Origin: Hymenobacter sp. BT18
GTDB lineage: Bacteria > Bacteroidota > Bacteroidia > Cytophagales > Hymenobacteraceae
Length of the DNA stretch: 64,000 bases
Direction of reading: 5' to 3'
Assembly (NCBI RefSeq): GCF_012273015.1
Contig: NZ_CP050954.1
Coordinates: forward strand, 1,736,001 to 1,800,000
The position numbers and the translations under genes were made by a program. The notes under the pieces were generated by a model, which had not been told where the DNA came from, did no database searches, and saw nothing but the letters and a program-made list of their open reading frames with translations. Positions within the stretch are counted from its first letter, which is position 1. Each line of letters begins with the position of its first letter. Shown one piece after another: positions 1 to 10,167 of the stretch.

Positions 1-1
1 C

Positions 2-1282
<1,281 letters not shown>

Positions 1283-1312
1283 CCACCGGTGCCGGCGCCC
1301 CGGCACTCGGCC

Positions 1313-1352
1313 AAAGAGGCAGCCCGCACCCTGGGCTGCCTCTTTATTTTTT
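1313..1352 (+). terminator. Rho-independent terminator after guaB
   Basis: A 13-bp perfect stem (AAAGAGGCAGCCC, 1313-1325, with its complement at 1333-1345) encloses a 7-nt loop and is followed by ATTTTTT. It lies 30 nt after the guaB stop. Confidence 0.9.
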
Positions 1353-1479
1353 CATCCGGGAACCTCTTCGCCCCGAACAGGATTTGATAGCGGCCTCAAG
1401 CAAAAAACCGGCTACTGTTTTATCTTGCTCCCTCGTTCCCCGCTACTTCTATCAGCGGGCTGGCCTTCCACACGTTTTC

Positions 1480-3564
1480 ATGCAGCAATTTCTACGCATA
1501 ATTAAACAAGCGGCACTTCCCTTGGCCATCGGCAGCTGGTTGTTGCTCTTGTTTATGATGCTGATGCGCACCGGTGGCATCCCTAAAATTGCGACGTTGC
1601 CCAACTGGGCTTTACTGGTAGCGCAGGGCGTGTTTGCCGGAGCCGTATTCCTATACCGTCGTTACCAGCCCGACCCCCTGCGCGGCACCGACTTTGTGGG
1701 GCTGCTGCGCCGCCTGGTGCTGGGACCAGGCTTGCTGGCCACCATCTGCGTAGCTCTGCATCTGGTTCAACGGCTTACCAGTGCCCAGCCTTCCAACCCG
1801 GCCTTCTTTACCATCGTCTATGCTCTCAACCTGGGCTTGTTTATCGTGTTTCTGGCGTACACGTGCTACACCTGGCGGGCCCTCGTCCTGTTCCGGGCCC
1901 CCTACCTGGTGCACAAGCAATGGGGCTGGTTTGAACTGATCCTGGGCATTACTCTGCTGCTGAGGCTGCTGAACATCAACGTACCAACCATGCTGGCGGG
2001 TATTGTGGTGGGGGGCGTGGCAGCTTTCGGGGTGTACCTGAGCACCCACCAGCGCTGGGTGGCGTACCTTAACCGCCGGCAGAAGTTCGTCGTTATTTCT
2101 CTGCAGCTGGGCCTGCTGGCCTCGCTGGGCATTTTCTGCTTGTATTTCCTGCGCATTCAGTTCGACCCGCTGCTGGTGGCTCCCGCCCCGCAACACGCCT
2201 TTCTGCTGCTCACAGTTTTCTTCGCGGCCTTTTACGCCCTGATGGGCATCTTGGTCACCTTGTTCAACCTGCCCACGGCGGGCGTATTTGAGCAGAAGCG
2301 GGAAGAGATGCTCAATATGCAGCGCATGACCCAGGACATCCAGCGCGGACAAACCGAGGAGCAGGTGTACCAAACGCTGCTGGACGCAGCCGTGCAAACC
2401 CTGGGCGCCGACGCGGCGTGGCTGCGCATTGATGACTCGCCGGACTACAGCGGGCAGCTCTACAACTTGGAGATGCACCAAGCGGAAGCCGTCCGGGGCC
2501 TCTTGGATTCGTATAGCCTCAGCGAAATAGATTACCTCAACAATGATTTGGGAAGCAGCGGCGGCTTTCAGCAACTGGCTCTGCCCTACAACTCCCTGCT
2601 GATGATGCCGCTTCGTTCCCAGAAGCAGCAGCACGGGGCGCTGTTCCTGTTTCGGGAGCAGCGCCAGGGCTTTGAGCGCGACAACCTGAGCATTCTGCAA
2701 ACCTTCGTCAGCCAGACCATGCTGAGCGTGGAGAACCTGCAGCTCACCCAGGCCGCCATTCAGAACGAACGGTACAAGGAAGAGCTAAAGCTGGCCAGCT
2801 CGGTACAGGACAGCCTGATTCCGAAAACGCTGCCTACCGACAACTGGTTTGAAATCAGCTCCCACGCCCAGGCTGCCCGGGAAGTAGGCGGCGACTTTTA
2901 CGACTTTTTGCATTTGCCCGGCCGCCGCCTGGCTATTCTGATTGGCGACGTATCGGGTAAAGGCGTGACGGCGGCCTTTCACATGGCCCAGATGAAAGGC
3001 ATCTTTCACGCGCTGATGCAGGAAAACCCGCTGGCGAAAGACGACAAGGACCGGTTCCCGCTGCCCAGCAAGTTTATGGCTATGGCCAACCGCGCGCTGG
3101 TGCACTGCCTGGAGTCGTCCTCCTTTATCACGGCCTCCCTCTACATCGTCGATTACGAAAACGGGGGCTTTGTATTTGCCCGCGCCGGCCACTGCCACAC
3201 GCTGTACTACCACTCGCTCAAGGAAGAGGTGTCGTACTTCCGTTCCACTGGGCTGGGGCTGGGCATCATCCGCACGGATGGATACGAGAAGCACATCAAA
3301 AATCAGTTCTACGACTACAACCCCGGCGACGTCATGGTTATCTACACCGACGGCATCGTGGAAGCCCGCGACGGGAACAAGGAGGAGTATGGCGAAGACC
3401 GGCTTCTGGCCATGCTCGAGAAAACGTATTATCTGGAGGCTGATCAAATCAAGCAAGCCATTCTCGACGACCTCAACGCCTTCAGCTACGGCCAGCCTAT
3501 TCATGATGACCAGACCCTGCTGGTTATTAAGTTCAAAACCGCTCAACCTGGCAGTTCAGCTTAA
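1480..3564 (+). CDS. Membrane-anchored SpoIIE/RsbU-type PP2C phosphatase with GAF domain
   Basis: Predicted to dephosphorylate the STAS anti-anti-sigma protein encoded next, so releasing a sigma factor from its kinase. From the ATG at 1480 it has 694 residues; a TTG 96 nt upstream is open in frame but less likely. The N-terminal ~270 residues hold about eight hydrophobic segments. A GAF-like region spans roughly 290-440, followed by a short coiled coil. The PP2C domain carries the expected acidic motifs GGDFYDF, GDVSGKG, YTDGIVEA and DDQTLLVIK, so it should be active. The STAS and kinase genes follow within 30 nt each, as in rsb-type modules. The input signal is unknown; the membrane and GAF regions are the likely sensors. 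Confidence 0.9.
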   Translation: MQQFLRIIKQAALPLAIGSWLLLLFMMLMRTGGIPKIATLPNWALLVAQGVFAGAVFLYRRYQPDPLRGTDFVGLLRRLVLGPGLLATICVALHLVQRLTSAQPSNPAFFTIVYALNLGLFIVFLAYTCYTWRALVLFRAPYLVHKQWGWFELILGITLLLRLLNINVPTMLAGIVVGGVAAFGVYLSTHQRWVAYLNRRQKFVVISLQLGLLASLGIFCLYFLRIQFDPLLVAPAPQHAFLLLTVFFAAFYALMGILVTLFNLPTAGVFEQKREEMLNMQRMTQDIQRGQTEEQVYQTLLDAAVQTLGADAAWLRIDDSPDYSGQLYNLEMHQAEAVRGLLDSYSLSEIDYLNNDLGSSGGFQQLALPYNSLLMMPLRSQKQQHGALFLFREQRQGFERDNLSILQTFVSQTMLSVENLQLTQAAIQNERYKEELKLASSVQDSLIPKTLPTDNWFEISSHAQAAREVGGDFYDFLHLPGRRLAILIGDVSGKGVTAAFHMAQMKGIFHALMQENPLAKDDKDRFPLPSKFMAMANRALVHCLESSSFITASLYIVDYENGGFVFARAGHCHTLYYHSLKEEVSYFRSTGLGLGIIRTDGYEKHIKNQFYDYNPGDVMVIYTDGIVEARDGNKEEYGEDRLLAMLEKTYYLEADQIKQAILDDLNAFSYGQPIHDDQTLLVIKFKTAQPGSSA

Positions 3565-3578
3565 CGTAAGCATGTGTT

Positions 3579-3908
3579 ATGAAAATCACTCAGACCCCTT
3601 CCGATACTACGCTCACGCTTGTGCTTGATGGTGAGTTGGATGCCAGTTCGTCGGTGTTGCTCGACACGGAGCTTTCCAACCCGACGGTGCTACAATACCA
3701 GAAAGTCCTCATCGACTGCCAGCGCCTGAACTACATTTCTTCCGCCGGTTTAGGCGTCTTTATCTCCCACCTGCAGCGTTTTCAGGATGCCGGCGTAAAG
3801 CTTGTGTTCTTCAACATGCAGGAGAAAGTCCATAATGTATTTGAGATTCTGGGGCTGGACAGCCTAATGACGATTGTACCATCCCAAACCGAGGCGGCAG
3901 CCCTCTGA
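3579..3908 (+). CDS. STAS-domain anti-sigma factor antagonist
   Basis: A 109-residue single STAS domain of the SpoIIAA/RsbV type. In its unphosphorylated form such a protein binds the RsbW-like kinase and frees its target. The phosphorylatable serine is expected in the motif LNYISSAGLGVF, which is intact. It starts 14 nt after the phosphatase gene and is followed 28 nt later by the kinase gene, so the three are probably one transcript. The length is typical of the family. Confidence 0.9.
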   Translation: MKITQTPSDTTLTLVLDGELDASSSVLLDTELSNPTVLQYQKVLIDCQRLNYISSAGLGVFISHLQRFQDAGVKLVFFNMQEKVHNVFEILGLDSLMTIVPSQTEAAAL

Positions 3909-3936
3909 TTTTGTTTATTCGGTTGCTACGTAGGAT

Positions 3937-4347
3937 ATGAAGAACGCCATCCGCATCAGTTGCGAACGAAGCAACCTGAAGGTAGTGCGCGACTTCGTGT
4001 CCGGCTACCTCGTCGGGCTTGGCCAGAATGAGCTACGCATCAACCAAATTGTGCTGGCCGTGGATGAAATAGTGGCCAACATCGTTATCCACGCCAACGC
4101 CGAAGACGCCAGCAAGCACCTGGATGTGCGTCTGAAAGTGGCTGATGGCCTTTTTGAAATAGAGCTGCGCGACCAAGGCTCGGCGTATTCTCCGGCTTCG
4201 TATCAGGAGCCCAACATGCCCGAGTACATTCAGCAGGGCCGCAAGGGTGGTATGGGCATGGCTCTGGTCAACCGCCTGATGGACCGGGTGGAGTTTTCAC
4301 AGCATAAGAGCTACAACATTTGCCGCCTCTACAAGCAGTTGAGCTGA
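3937..4347 (+). CDS. RsbW/SpoIIAB-like anti-sigma serine kinase (HATPase_c)
   Basis: A 136-residue GHKL ATPase fold. The N box reads VLAVDEIVANIVIHA, the G1 box is LRDQGSAYSP (an aspartate is present but the canonical DxGxG is partly degenerate), and the GGMGMALVNRLMD glycine-rich loop is clear. In this family the protein phosphorylates the STAS antagonist and binds a sigma factor or other output. No sigma factor gene adjoins it, so the output partner is unknown; the ECF sigma at 54975-55538 already has its own anti-sigma. It is the last gene before the terminator at 4372. Confidence 0.88.
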   Translation: MKNAIRISCERSNLKVVRDFVSGYLVGLGQNELRINQIVLAVDEIVANIVIHANAEDASKHLDVRLKVADGLFEIELRDQGSAYSPASYQEPNMPEYIQQGRKGGMGMALVNRLMDRVEFSQHKSYNICRLYKQLS

Positions 4348-4371
4348 ACCGGGCACGGCTGGTTTCTGTTA

Positions 4372-4404
4372 AGCACCCTGCCCCGGCGGGGTGCTCTTGT
4401 TTTG
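4372..4404 (+). terminator. Terminator closing the partner-switching operon
   Basis: A 7-bp stem AGCACCC/GGGTGCT (4372-4378 and 4389-4395) with a GC-rich loop is followed by CTTGTTTT. It lies 25 nt after the kinase stop. Confidence 0.7.
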
Positions 4405-4435
4405 GCCCTGCTGACCAAAAAAATCCGTAAAATTG
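4402..4435 (+). promoter_or_regulatory. Possible Bacteroidota-type promoter for the PpiC lipoprotein
   Basis: TTG (4402-4404) and TAAAATTG (4428-4435) are 23 nt apart. This approximates the Bacteroidota pattern TTG-N17-23-TAnnTTTG, with one mismatch in the -7 box. The element partly overlaps the T-tract of the preceding terminator. Weak support. Confidence 0.3.
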
Positions 4436-4506
4436 CGTCCGTTGGCAAACTCCGCAGTGGTTAAGTCCCTGCTTTAGCCAACGTTATGAGCCTTCTTCCC
4501 CCCTGT

Positions 4507-6798
4507 ATGCGCAAACGCATTCTTTTTGCCGGAGCCGCCGCCATGCTGCTAGCCGGATGCCAGACTTCCAAACCGACTACCGCCGCCAAGCAGCCCGTGC
4601 TGGAAACCCTCGGCAACCATGAGGTCCCGGTTTCTGAATTTGCTTACGTCTATCGCAAGAACAACGCCGCAACGCCCGAAGCGGGCACCCGTGCCAGCGT
4701 ACAGGAATACCTGGACCTCTACACCAACTTTCGCTTGAAGGTGCTGGAAGCCGAAGCCCGGGGCCTCGACACTACCCAGGCATTTCAGCGCGAGTTGGAA
4801 GGCTACAAGCAGCAGCTGGCGCAGCCCTACCTCACCGAGAAAAGTGTGACCGACAAGCTGGTGCGGGAAGCCTATGAGCGCATGAGCAAGGAAATCAACG
4901 CGGCGCACATCTTGGTGCGCGTGGCCCCCGACGCTGACCCCAAAGACACGCTGGCCGCTTACCAGAAACTCCAAGCCTTGCGCCAGCGCGTAACCAGCGG
5001 CGAAGACTTCTACAAAGTAGCGGCCGAAGCCTCCGAAGACCCTTCGGCTAGGGAGAATGGCGGCCGCCTGGGCTACTTCACGGCTATGCAAATGGTGTAT
5101 CCGTTCGAGTCGGCGGCGTTTAAGACGCCGGCCGGGCAGGTTTCGCAGCCGGTGCGCACGCGCTTTGGCTACCACATTATCAAGGTAAATGAAGTGCGGC
5201 CCGCCCAGGGCGAAATCAAGGTGGCTCACCTCATGATTCGCGCCACGCCGAACATGCCCGCCGCCGACTCGGTGACGGCCAAGAAGAAAATAGACGAGCT
5301 GTATAGCCGCCTGAAAAAGGGGGAGAACTGGGAAAAGCTCGTGGGCCAGTTTTCCGAAGATGTAGGCTCGGCCGCCAATGGCGGGGAATTACCGCCCTTC
5401 AGTACCGGCCGCATGATTCCGTCATTTGAAGAAGCTGCCTACCGCCTTCAGAAGCCCGGCGACCTGTCGGCCCCGGTGCAAACGCCCTACGGCTGGCACG
5501 TTATAAAGCTCATTGGCAAGCAGCAGCTGCCCACTTTCGAGGAAATGGAGCCTACGCTGAAAAGCAAAGTGGCCAAAGACTCCCGCTCGGAGCTAAACCG
5601 CGAAGCCTTCCTCAAGCGCATCCGCACCGAAAATCAGTTCACGGAAAACAAAGCCGCCCTGGACTATGCCTTCAGCAAGGCTGATACGTCTTTGACCAAC
5701 GGCCGCTTCAAGTACGTAGCGGCCGCCGCTCCTGCCAAGGCCCAGAAAGGCAAAGCATCTGACGAAACGGCCCTGTTTACCATCAAAGGCAAGGAGTACC
5801 CCACCAAGGACTTCCTGACGTATGTGCAGCAAAACCAGCGCGCCCGCCCCGGGGCCGATGCGCGCCACACCATGCAGCTGCTCTACGACCAGTATGTAAA
5901 CCAGACGCTGACGGACTATGAGAAGTCGAACCTGGAAACCAAGTACGAGGATTACCGCATGCTGGTGAAAGAATACCGGGACGGGATTCTACTGTTCCAG
6001 CTGATGGACGAGAAAGTATGGTCGAAAGCGGTGGAAGACACCGCCGGCCTGCAGAAGTTTTTCACGGCCAACCAAGCTAATTACCAATGGGCACCGCGCG
6101 TGCAGGCTACTGTTATCAGCGCGGCCTCACCCCAGCTACTCACCCAAGCCCAGAAACTGCTGGCCACTGGTCAGTACCCCGTAAAGCGTCTGGCTCCGGC
6201 CAGCGTAGCATTCAAAGCCAACAGTGCTGACTTCACCAAAGCTGGTCAGGATGCGCTGGACCGCTTGGCCGCCAGCCTCGCCAACGACACCGCGCTGACG
6301 GTGCGCGTAACGGGCCAGATCAAGCGCGGCGAAACGGCCGCGCTGGCCAAGCGCCGCGCTACCCGCGTAGCCGATTACCTGAAGAGCAAGCAGGTAGCGG
6401 CCACGCAAATTGCTACTACAACCAATGCCAAAGCAGCCGCCAGCACGGCGCTACTTACGGTGACTACCTCTGCCGTGACTGGTCTGGAGGAAGCCCTGAA
6501 CGAACAAAATCCGCTGGCAGTGAAGGTGGAGCAACGTCCTTATCAGAAGGGTGACAGCAAAGTGGTGGATGCCTTGCCCCAGCAGAAAGGCACCTATAAC
6601 ACTCAGCAGGACGGCCGCTATTACTTCGTGCGCATCGAGGAAGTGCTGCCCGCCGGTCCCAAAAGCTTGTCCGACGCCCGGGGCCAGGCCACGGCCGACT
6701 ACCAGAACTACCTGGAAAAAGAGTGGATTGCCGAGTTGCGCCAGAAGTACCCCGTGAGCATCAACCAAACAGAAGTTGATAAGCTCATCACGAAATAA
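4507..6798 (+). CDS. SurA-like peptidylprolyl isomerase lipoprotein with two PpiC domains
   Basis: A periplasmic or outer-membrane-tethered foldase of 763 residues. The ATG at 4507 gives a clean lipoprotein signal (MRKRILFAGAAAMLLAGC); an ATG 21 nt upstream would add seven residues. After a SurA-type N-terminal helical region, two parvulin domains follow one another at about residues 125-235 and 240-340, each with the HILVR/HLMIR start and the GYHIIKV/GWHVIKL end. Near residues 565-650 a stretch resembles an OmpA-type fold (FKANSADFTKAGQDALDRLA then AKRRATRVADYL). It stands directly before a second SurA-like gene, which suggests a shared role in outer-membrane protein assembly. The PPIase assignment is firm; the OmpA-like part is inference. 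Confidence 0.87.
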   Translation: MRKRILFAGAAAMLLAGCQTSKPTTAAKQPVLETLGNHEVPVSEFAYVYRKNNAATPEAGTRASVQEYLDLYTNFRLKVLEAEARGLDTTQAFQRELEGYKQQLAQPYLTEKSVTDKLVREAYERMSKEINAAHILVRVAPDADPKDTLAAYQKLQALRQRVTSGEDFYKVAAEASEDPSARENGGRLGYFTAMQMVYPFESAAFKTPAGQVSQPVRTRFGYHIIKVNEVRPAQGEIKVAHLMIRATPNMPAADSVTAKKKIDELYSRLKKGENWEKLVGQFSEDVGSAANGGELPPFSTGRMIPSFEEAAYRLQKPGDLSAPVQTPYGWHVIKLIGKQQLPTFEEMEPTLKSKVAKDSRSELNREAFLKRIRTENQFTENKAALDYAFSKADTSLTNGRFKYVAAAAPAKAQKGKASDETALFTIKGKEYPTKDFLTYVQQNQRARPGADARHTMQLLYDQYVNQTLTDYEKSNLETKYEDYRMLVKEYRDGILLFQLMDEKVWSKAVEDTAGLQKFFTANQANYQWAPRVQATVISAASPQLLTQAQKLLATGQYPVKRLAPASVAFKANSADFTKAGQDALDRLAASLANDTALTVRVTGQIKRGETAALAKRRATRVADYLKSKQVAATQIATTTNAKAAASTALLTVTTSAVTGLEEALNEQNPLAVKVEQRPYQKGDSKVVDALPQQKGTYNTQQDGRYYFVRIEEVLPAGPKSLSDARGQATADYQNYLEKEWIAELRQKYPVSINQTEVDKLITK

Positions 6799-6886
6799 GG
6801 GAGTTCGTTCTTCGTCACGGATAGCCTCAAGTAAGTATTACGGGGCAAGAAACGAAAACGAAAAAGCCCTAATGAAAACCAGAAAG

Positions 6887-6918
6887 ACGCCTCAGCCAGC
6901 TTGGTTGGGGCGTTTTTG
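6887..6918 (+). terminator. Terminator after the PpiC lipoprotein gene
   Basis: ACGCCTCAGCCA (6887-6898) pairs with TGGTTGGGGCGT (6902-6913) through 12 positions including two G-T wobbles, followed by a run of five T. The rest of 6799-7091 shows no gene that I can support. Confidence 0.75.
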
Positions 6919-7091
6919 TTGGCTTCGGGTGCAACGTTCCGGCCTGCTTGCAGCCTCTTTGCATTGTCCAGTTGGGGCTTTTTGCCGGAGAACGTAATTA
7001 TGACGAAATTTACGGGCGGCTTTGGGCGTTTCCAGAGCAGTGAGCCGGCCCCGGCTGTTTGCCGTCCTCGGCTTTTCTTTAGTTGATTCTC

Positions 7092-8480
7092 ATGACTGAT
7101 TTTTTGCGTACCACGGCTCGCGTGGCACTGTTGGCCGCCGGGCTGGTAGCGGGTGCAGCTGGCAGCACGTTTGCCCAGTTGGGCGTAGGCCGTCCGGTAG
7201 CCCGCCAGATTGTGGATGGCATCATTGTGAAGGTAGACAACCAGATAGTGCTGCGCTCCGACGTGGAGTTTGCCTACCTGCAGGAACAGGCCCGGGCCGA
7301 GGGCAAAGCCCTGCCGCCCGACCTGAAATGCCAGATTCTGCAAGGCATAGTGCTCAATAAGCTCCTGCTGGCCAAGGCCGAAACCGACTCGGTAGTGGTA
7401 GAAGACAGCCGCGTCCGCGACGAGCTTGACCGCCGCATGAACTACTTCATCCAGCAGATTGGCTCCGAGAAAAAGCTGGAAGAATACTACAACAAGCCCG
7501 TCCGGCAACTAAAGGAAGAGCTGCGCACTCAGGTACGGGAGCAGCTCATCACGCAGAAAATGCAGGACGAAATTTCGGGTAAGGTGACGGTGACGCCCCG
7601 GGAGGTACGCCAGTTCTTTGGCCGCATGCCCAAGGATTCTCTCCCCTACTACTCCACGGAAGTAGAAATTGGGCAGATTGTGAAGCTGGCCAAAACCAAC
7701 TCCAAGGCCAAGCAGGAAACCATGGCCAAGCTGAACGATATTCGGGCGCGCATTGTGGGCGGCGAGGACTTCGCCACCCTGGCCAAGCAGTATTCCGAAG
7801 ACCCCGGCTCAGCCAAGGAAGGAGGCTACTTGGGCTTCTTTAAGCGGAAAGAGCTGGTGCCCGAGTACGAAGCTGCGGCGTTGCGGCTGGAGCCCGGCGG
7901 CATTTCGCCGGTGGTCGAGTCGCAGTTCGGCTTTCACGTTATTCAGCTCATCGAGCGCAAAGGCGACAGTTACTCTACCCGCCATATTCTCCTCAAGCCC
8001 GCCGCTGCCACGGCCGACGTAAGCGAAGCTGGTCAGGAGCTGGCCAAGCTGCGCAACCGCATCCTGGGCGACAGTATTTCCTTTGCCAAGGCAGCCAAGG
8101 ACTTCTCCGATGATAAATTCACGGGAGCCAGCGGCGGCCTGCTTCAGAACCGCCAGGATGGTGGCTCCTTCCTGCCCCTGGATAAGCTCGACCCGGCTAT
8201 CTTCTTTACCATCGACACCATGAAGGTGGGCAGCATTACGCCGCCCCTGCCCTATCGCACCGACGACGGCAAGGACGCCGTGCGCATCATCTGGCTGAAG
8301 TCCAACACGCCGCCTCACCAGGCCAACCTCAAGGACGACTACCAGAAAATTGCCCAGGCCGCCCTCAACGAAAAGAAAAACAAGGCGCTGGACGACTGGT
8401 TTCTTAGAAACCGGGGCTCCGTATTCATTGAAGTAGACCCGGAGTATACCGGCTGCAAACTGCTGGACGCCGTAAACTAG
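7092..8480 (+). CDS. SurA-family periplasmic chaperone/peptidylprolyl isomerase
   Basis: A 462-residue protein with signal peptide ending near GAAGSTFAQ. The SurA N-terminal chaperone region begins VDGIIVKVDNQIVLRSDVE and ends near residue 170. A clear PpiC domain at about 195-300 contains YSEDPGSAKEGGYLGFF and SQFGFHVIQL, and a second more divergent one follows from RHILL (about 305-415). The start ATG at 7092 is preferred over an in-frame TTG nine nt upstream. In the SurA family such proteins escort outer-membrane proteins through the periplasm. Its place after another PpiC lipoprotein suggests two foldases acting together or on different clients. Confidence 0.9.
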   Translation: MTDFLRTTARVALLAAGLVAGAAGSTFAQLGVGRPVARQIVDGIIVKVDNQIVLRSDVEFAYLQEQARAEGKALPPDLKCQILQGIVLNKLLLAKAETDSVVVEDSRVRDELDRRMNYFIQQIGSEKKLEEYYNKPVRQLKEELRTQVREQLITQKMQDEISGKVTVTPREVRQFFGRMPKDSLPYYSTEVEIGQIVKLAKTNSKAKQETMAKLNDIRARIVGGEDFATLAKQYSEDPGSAKEGGYLGFFKRKELVPEYEAAALRLEPGGISPVVESQFGFHVIQLIERKGDSYSTRHILLKPAAATADVSEAGQELAKLRNRILGDSISFAKAAKDFSDDKFTGASGGLLQNRQDGGSFLPLDKLDPAIFFTIDTMKVGSITPPLPYRTDDGKDAVRIIWLKSNTPPHQANLKDDYQKIAQAALNEKKNKALDDWFLRNRGSVFIEVDPEYTGCKLLDAVN

Positions 8481-8491
8481 CATTCTTCGTT

Positions 8492-8547
8492 CGTCGGGCG
8501 TTAGTTGGGAGCTGTGCAGGCGCATGGCGGACAACTAATGCCCGACG
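8492..8547. repeat. 16-bp inverted repeat between surA-like and moxR-like genes
   Basis: CGTCGGGCGTTAGTTG (8492-8507) is repeated in inverse as CAACTAATGCCCGACG (8532-8547), with one G-T wobble and a 24-nt loop. It starts 12 nt after the surA-like stop and has no T-tract, so it is not a standard terminator. It could be an mRNA 3'-end stabiliser, a processing site or a protein-binding palindrome. Confidence 0.8.
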
Positions 8548-8600
8548 TTCTGCGTCCTTGAAGGCCATCTTACCGGCACCTCATCCTTAACTCTATTTGC

Positions 8601-9566
8601 ATGCGCACTTTTGCCTCCGATAAAGAAGCCGCCGACGCCCTGGCCGACTCCTACCGCACGCTTCGCCAGGAAATCGGCAAGGTCATTATCGGGCAGGATG
8701 ATGTGGTGCGGCTGGTGCTCACGGCGGTGTTTTCGCAGGGCCACTGCCTGCTGGTAGGTGTGCCGGGCTTGGCTAAAACCCTGCTCATCCAAACCATTGC
8801 CGACTCACTGGACCTCTCCTTCAACCGAATCCAGTTTACCCCGGATTTGATGCCCTCCGACATTGTGGGCTCGGAAACGATGAACCAGCAACGGGACTTT
8901 CACTTTGTAAAAGGGCCGGTTTTTGCCAACATCGTGCTAGCCGACGAAATCAATCGGACGCCGCCCAAAACCCAGGCAGCCCTATTGGAAAGCATGCAGG
9001 AATACGCCGTTACGGTGGCGGGGCAGCGCTATCCGCTGGAGCGGCCTTTCTTCGTGCTGGCGACGCAAAACCCCATCGAGCAGGAAGGCACCTACCCGCT
9101 GCCGGAAGCCCAGCTGGACCGCTTCATGTTCAACATCGAGCTGGGCTACCCCAGCTATGAGGCGGAGCTGCAAATTGTGAAGAACACGACGTCCGATAGA
9201 AAAGCTACCGTAAGCAAAATTCTGCACGCCTCCGAAATCCAGGCCTATCAGCAGCTGGTACGCCGCGTGCCCGTCGCCGACAATGTGGTGGAGTACGCCG
9301 TGGGCTTGGTTCATAAAACGCGTCCGGGTACGGCGCGGGCGGGGGGCCGAGCCTCGCAGCTACTGGAATGGGGCGCTGGGCCGCGCGCCTCGCAGCACCT
9401 CATTGTGGGCGCCAAATGCAATGCCCTGCTCAATGGCAAGTACTCGCCCGATATTGAGGATGTGCGGGCCGTGGCCCTGCCTATTCTCCGGCACCGGTTG
9501 GTTCGTAACTTTAAGGCCGAAGCCGAGGGCATCACCGTGGAGCAAATCGTGCAGGAGCTGCTGTAG
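8601..9566 (+). CDS. MoxR-family AAA+ ATPase
   Basis: A 321-residue cytosolic AAA+ ATPase of the MoxR/RavA class. It has a Walker A (GVPGLAKT), a Walker B with the helix-2 region (ADEINRTPPKTQAALLESMQE) and a sensor-1 type ATQNPIEQEGTYPLPEAQLDRF motif, ending in the AAA lid. MoxR proteins work as chaperone-like ATPases, usually beside DUF58 and VWA proteins; none of these partners is visible next to it. The following gene encodes an unrelated-looking hypothetical protein 65 nt downstream. Complete and confidently assigned to the family; its substrate is unknown. Confidence 0.92.
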   Translation: MRTFASDKEAADALADSYRTLRQEIGKVIIGQDDVVRLVLTAVFSQGHCLLVGVPGLAKTLLIQTIADSLDLSFNRIQFTPDLMPSDIVGSETMNQQRDFHFVKGPVFANIVLADEINRTPPKTQAALLESMQEYAVTVAGQRYPLERPFFVLATQNPIEQEGTYPLPEAQLDRFMFNIELGYPSYEAELQIVKNTTSDRKATVSKILHASEIQAYQQLVRRVPVADNVVEYAVGLVHKTRPGTARAGGRASQLLEWGAGPRASQHLIVGAKCNALLNGKYSPDIEDVRAVALPILRHRLVRNFKAEAEGITVEQIVQELL

Positions 9567-9631
9567 CTTTGCGCTCATCTTGTGTCGACGCGTCTTACCT
9601 CGGCCCAACTATTCTCCCATCAACTCTCCTT

Positions 9632-10072
9632 ATGGAAGCTTCTGCTTACTACGCGCAGTTTCAGCGCAACCTCGACATCATTCTGGATGCGCTGCAAGCG
9701 GGCCTGGACCTGCGCACTACGGCACTAGAAGTTTCGCTACCGCTGGAAATCTACGTGCTTTGCGAAGTGCTCAACCAGGGCGGCGGTCAGTTCCGGCTCA
9801 GCACCGATGGCCTGGCCCGGGTAGCGGAGTTTCAGCAGCAGTACCAGCAACAAGAATCGGCTACGGAGGCCATTATGCGCCGCCTGCTGGAAGATAAAAA
9901 GGCCATGATGCGTACCCCGGAAGGCCGCGTACTCACCAAGGAAATGCTGATTCGCCGCCTGGAGTTTTTCAACGAAGCCGCGCGGCAGGTAAACGTGATG
10001 CGGACGCAAAGCTCACTGGGCAGCCCGGCCCAGAATCGTTCAGGAGTTGGTGTAGCCAAGTTCCAGAAATAG
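9632..10072 (+). CDS. Hypothetical protein, 146 residues
   Basis: I do not recognise this protein. The ATG at 9632 (MEASAYYAQF) is preferred to an in-frame TTG at 9569. It is helix-rich, hydrophilic and without signal peptide or membrane segment. The central part, rich in Gln and Glu (FQQQYQQQESATEAIMRRLLEDKK), may form a coiled coil. It lies 65 nt after the MoxR gene on the same strand and ends at a strong shared terminator, so it may be co-transcribed with it. Confidence 0.75.
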   Translation: MEASAYYAQFQRNLDIILDALQAGLDLRTTALEVSLPLEIYVLCEVLNQGGGQFRLSTDGLARVAEFQQQYQQQESATEAIMRRLLEDKKAMMRTPEGRVLTKEMLIRRLEFFNEAARQVNVMRTQSSLGSPAQNRSGVGVAKFQK

Positions 10073-10098
10073 CACCGGCCGATTTGCTGCCAGACAAA

Positions 10099-10134
10099 TA
10101 CAAAAGGCCACCCCGGCAGGGGTGGCCTTTTGTA
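10099..10134. terminator. Bidirectional terminator between convergent genes
   Basis: A perfect 16-bp stem TACAAAAGGCCACCCC (10099-10114) with its complement at 10119-10134 and a GGCA loop. The A-rich left flank and T-rich right flank let it act on both strands. It lies between a + gene ending at 10072 and a - gene ending at 10168. Confidence 0.88.
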
Positions 10135-10167
10135 TGCTAACTAGTATATGGTGGAGCGGGTGGCTGC

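Noticed and set aside
6799..7091. Two short + frames between the foldase genes
   Set aside because: They cross the terminator hairpin and have no recognisable pattern.
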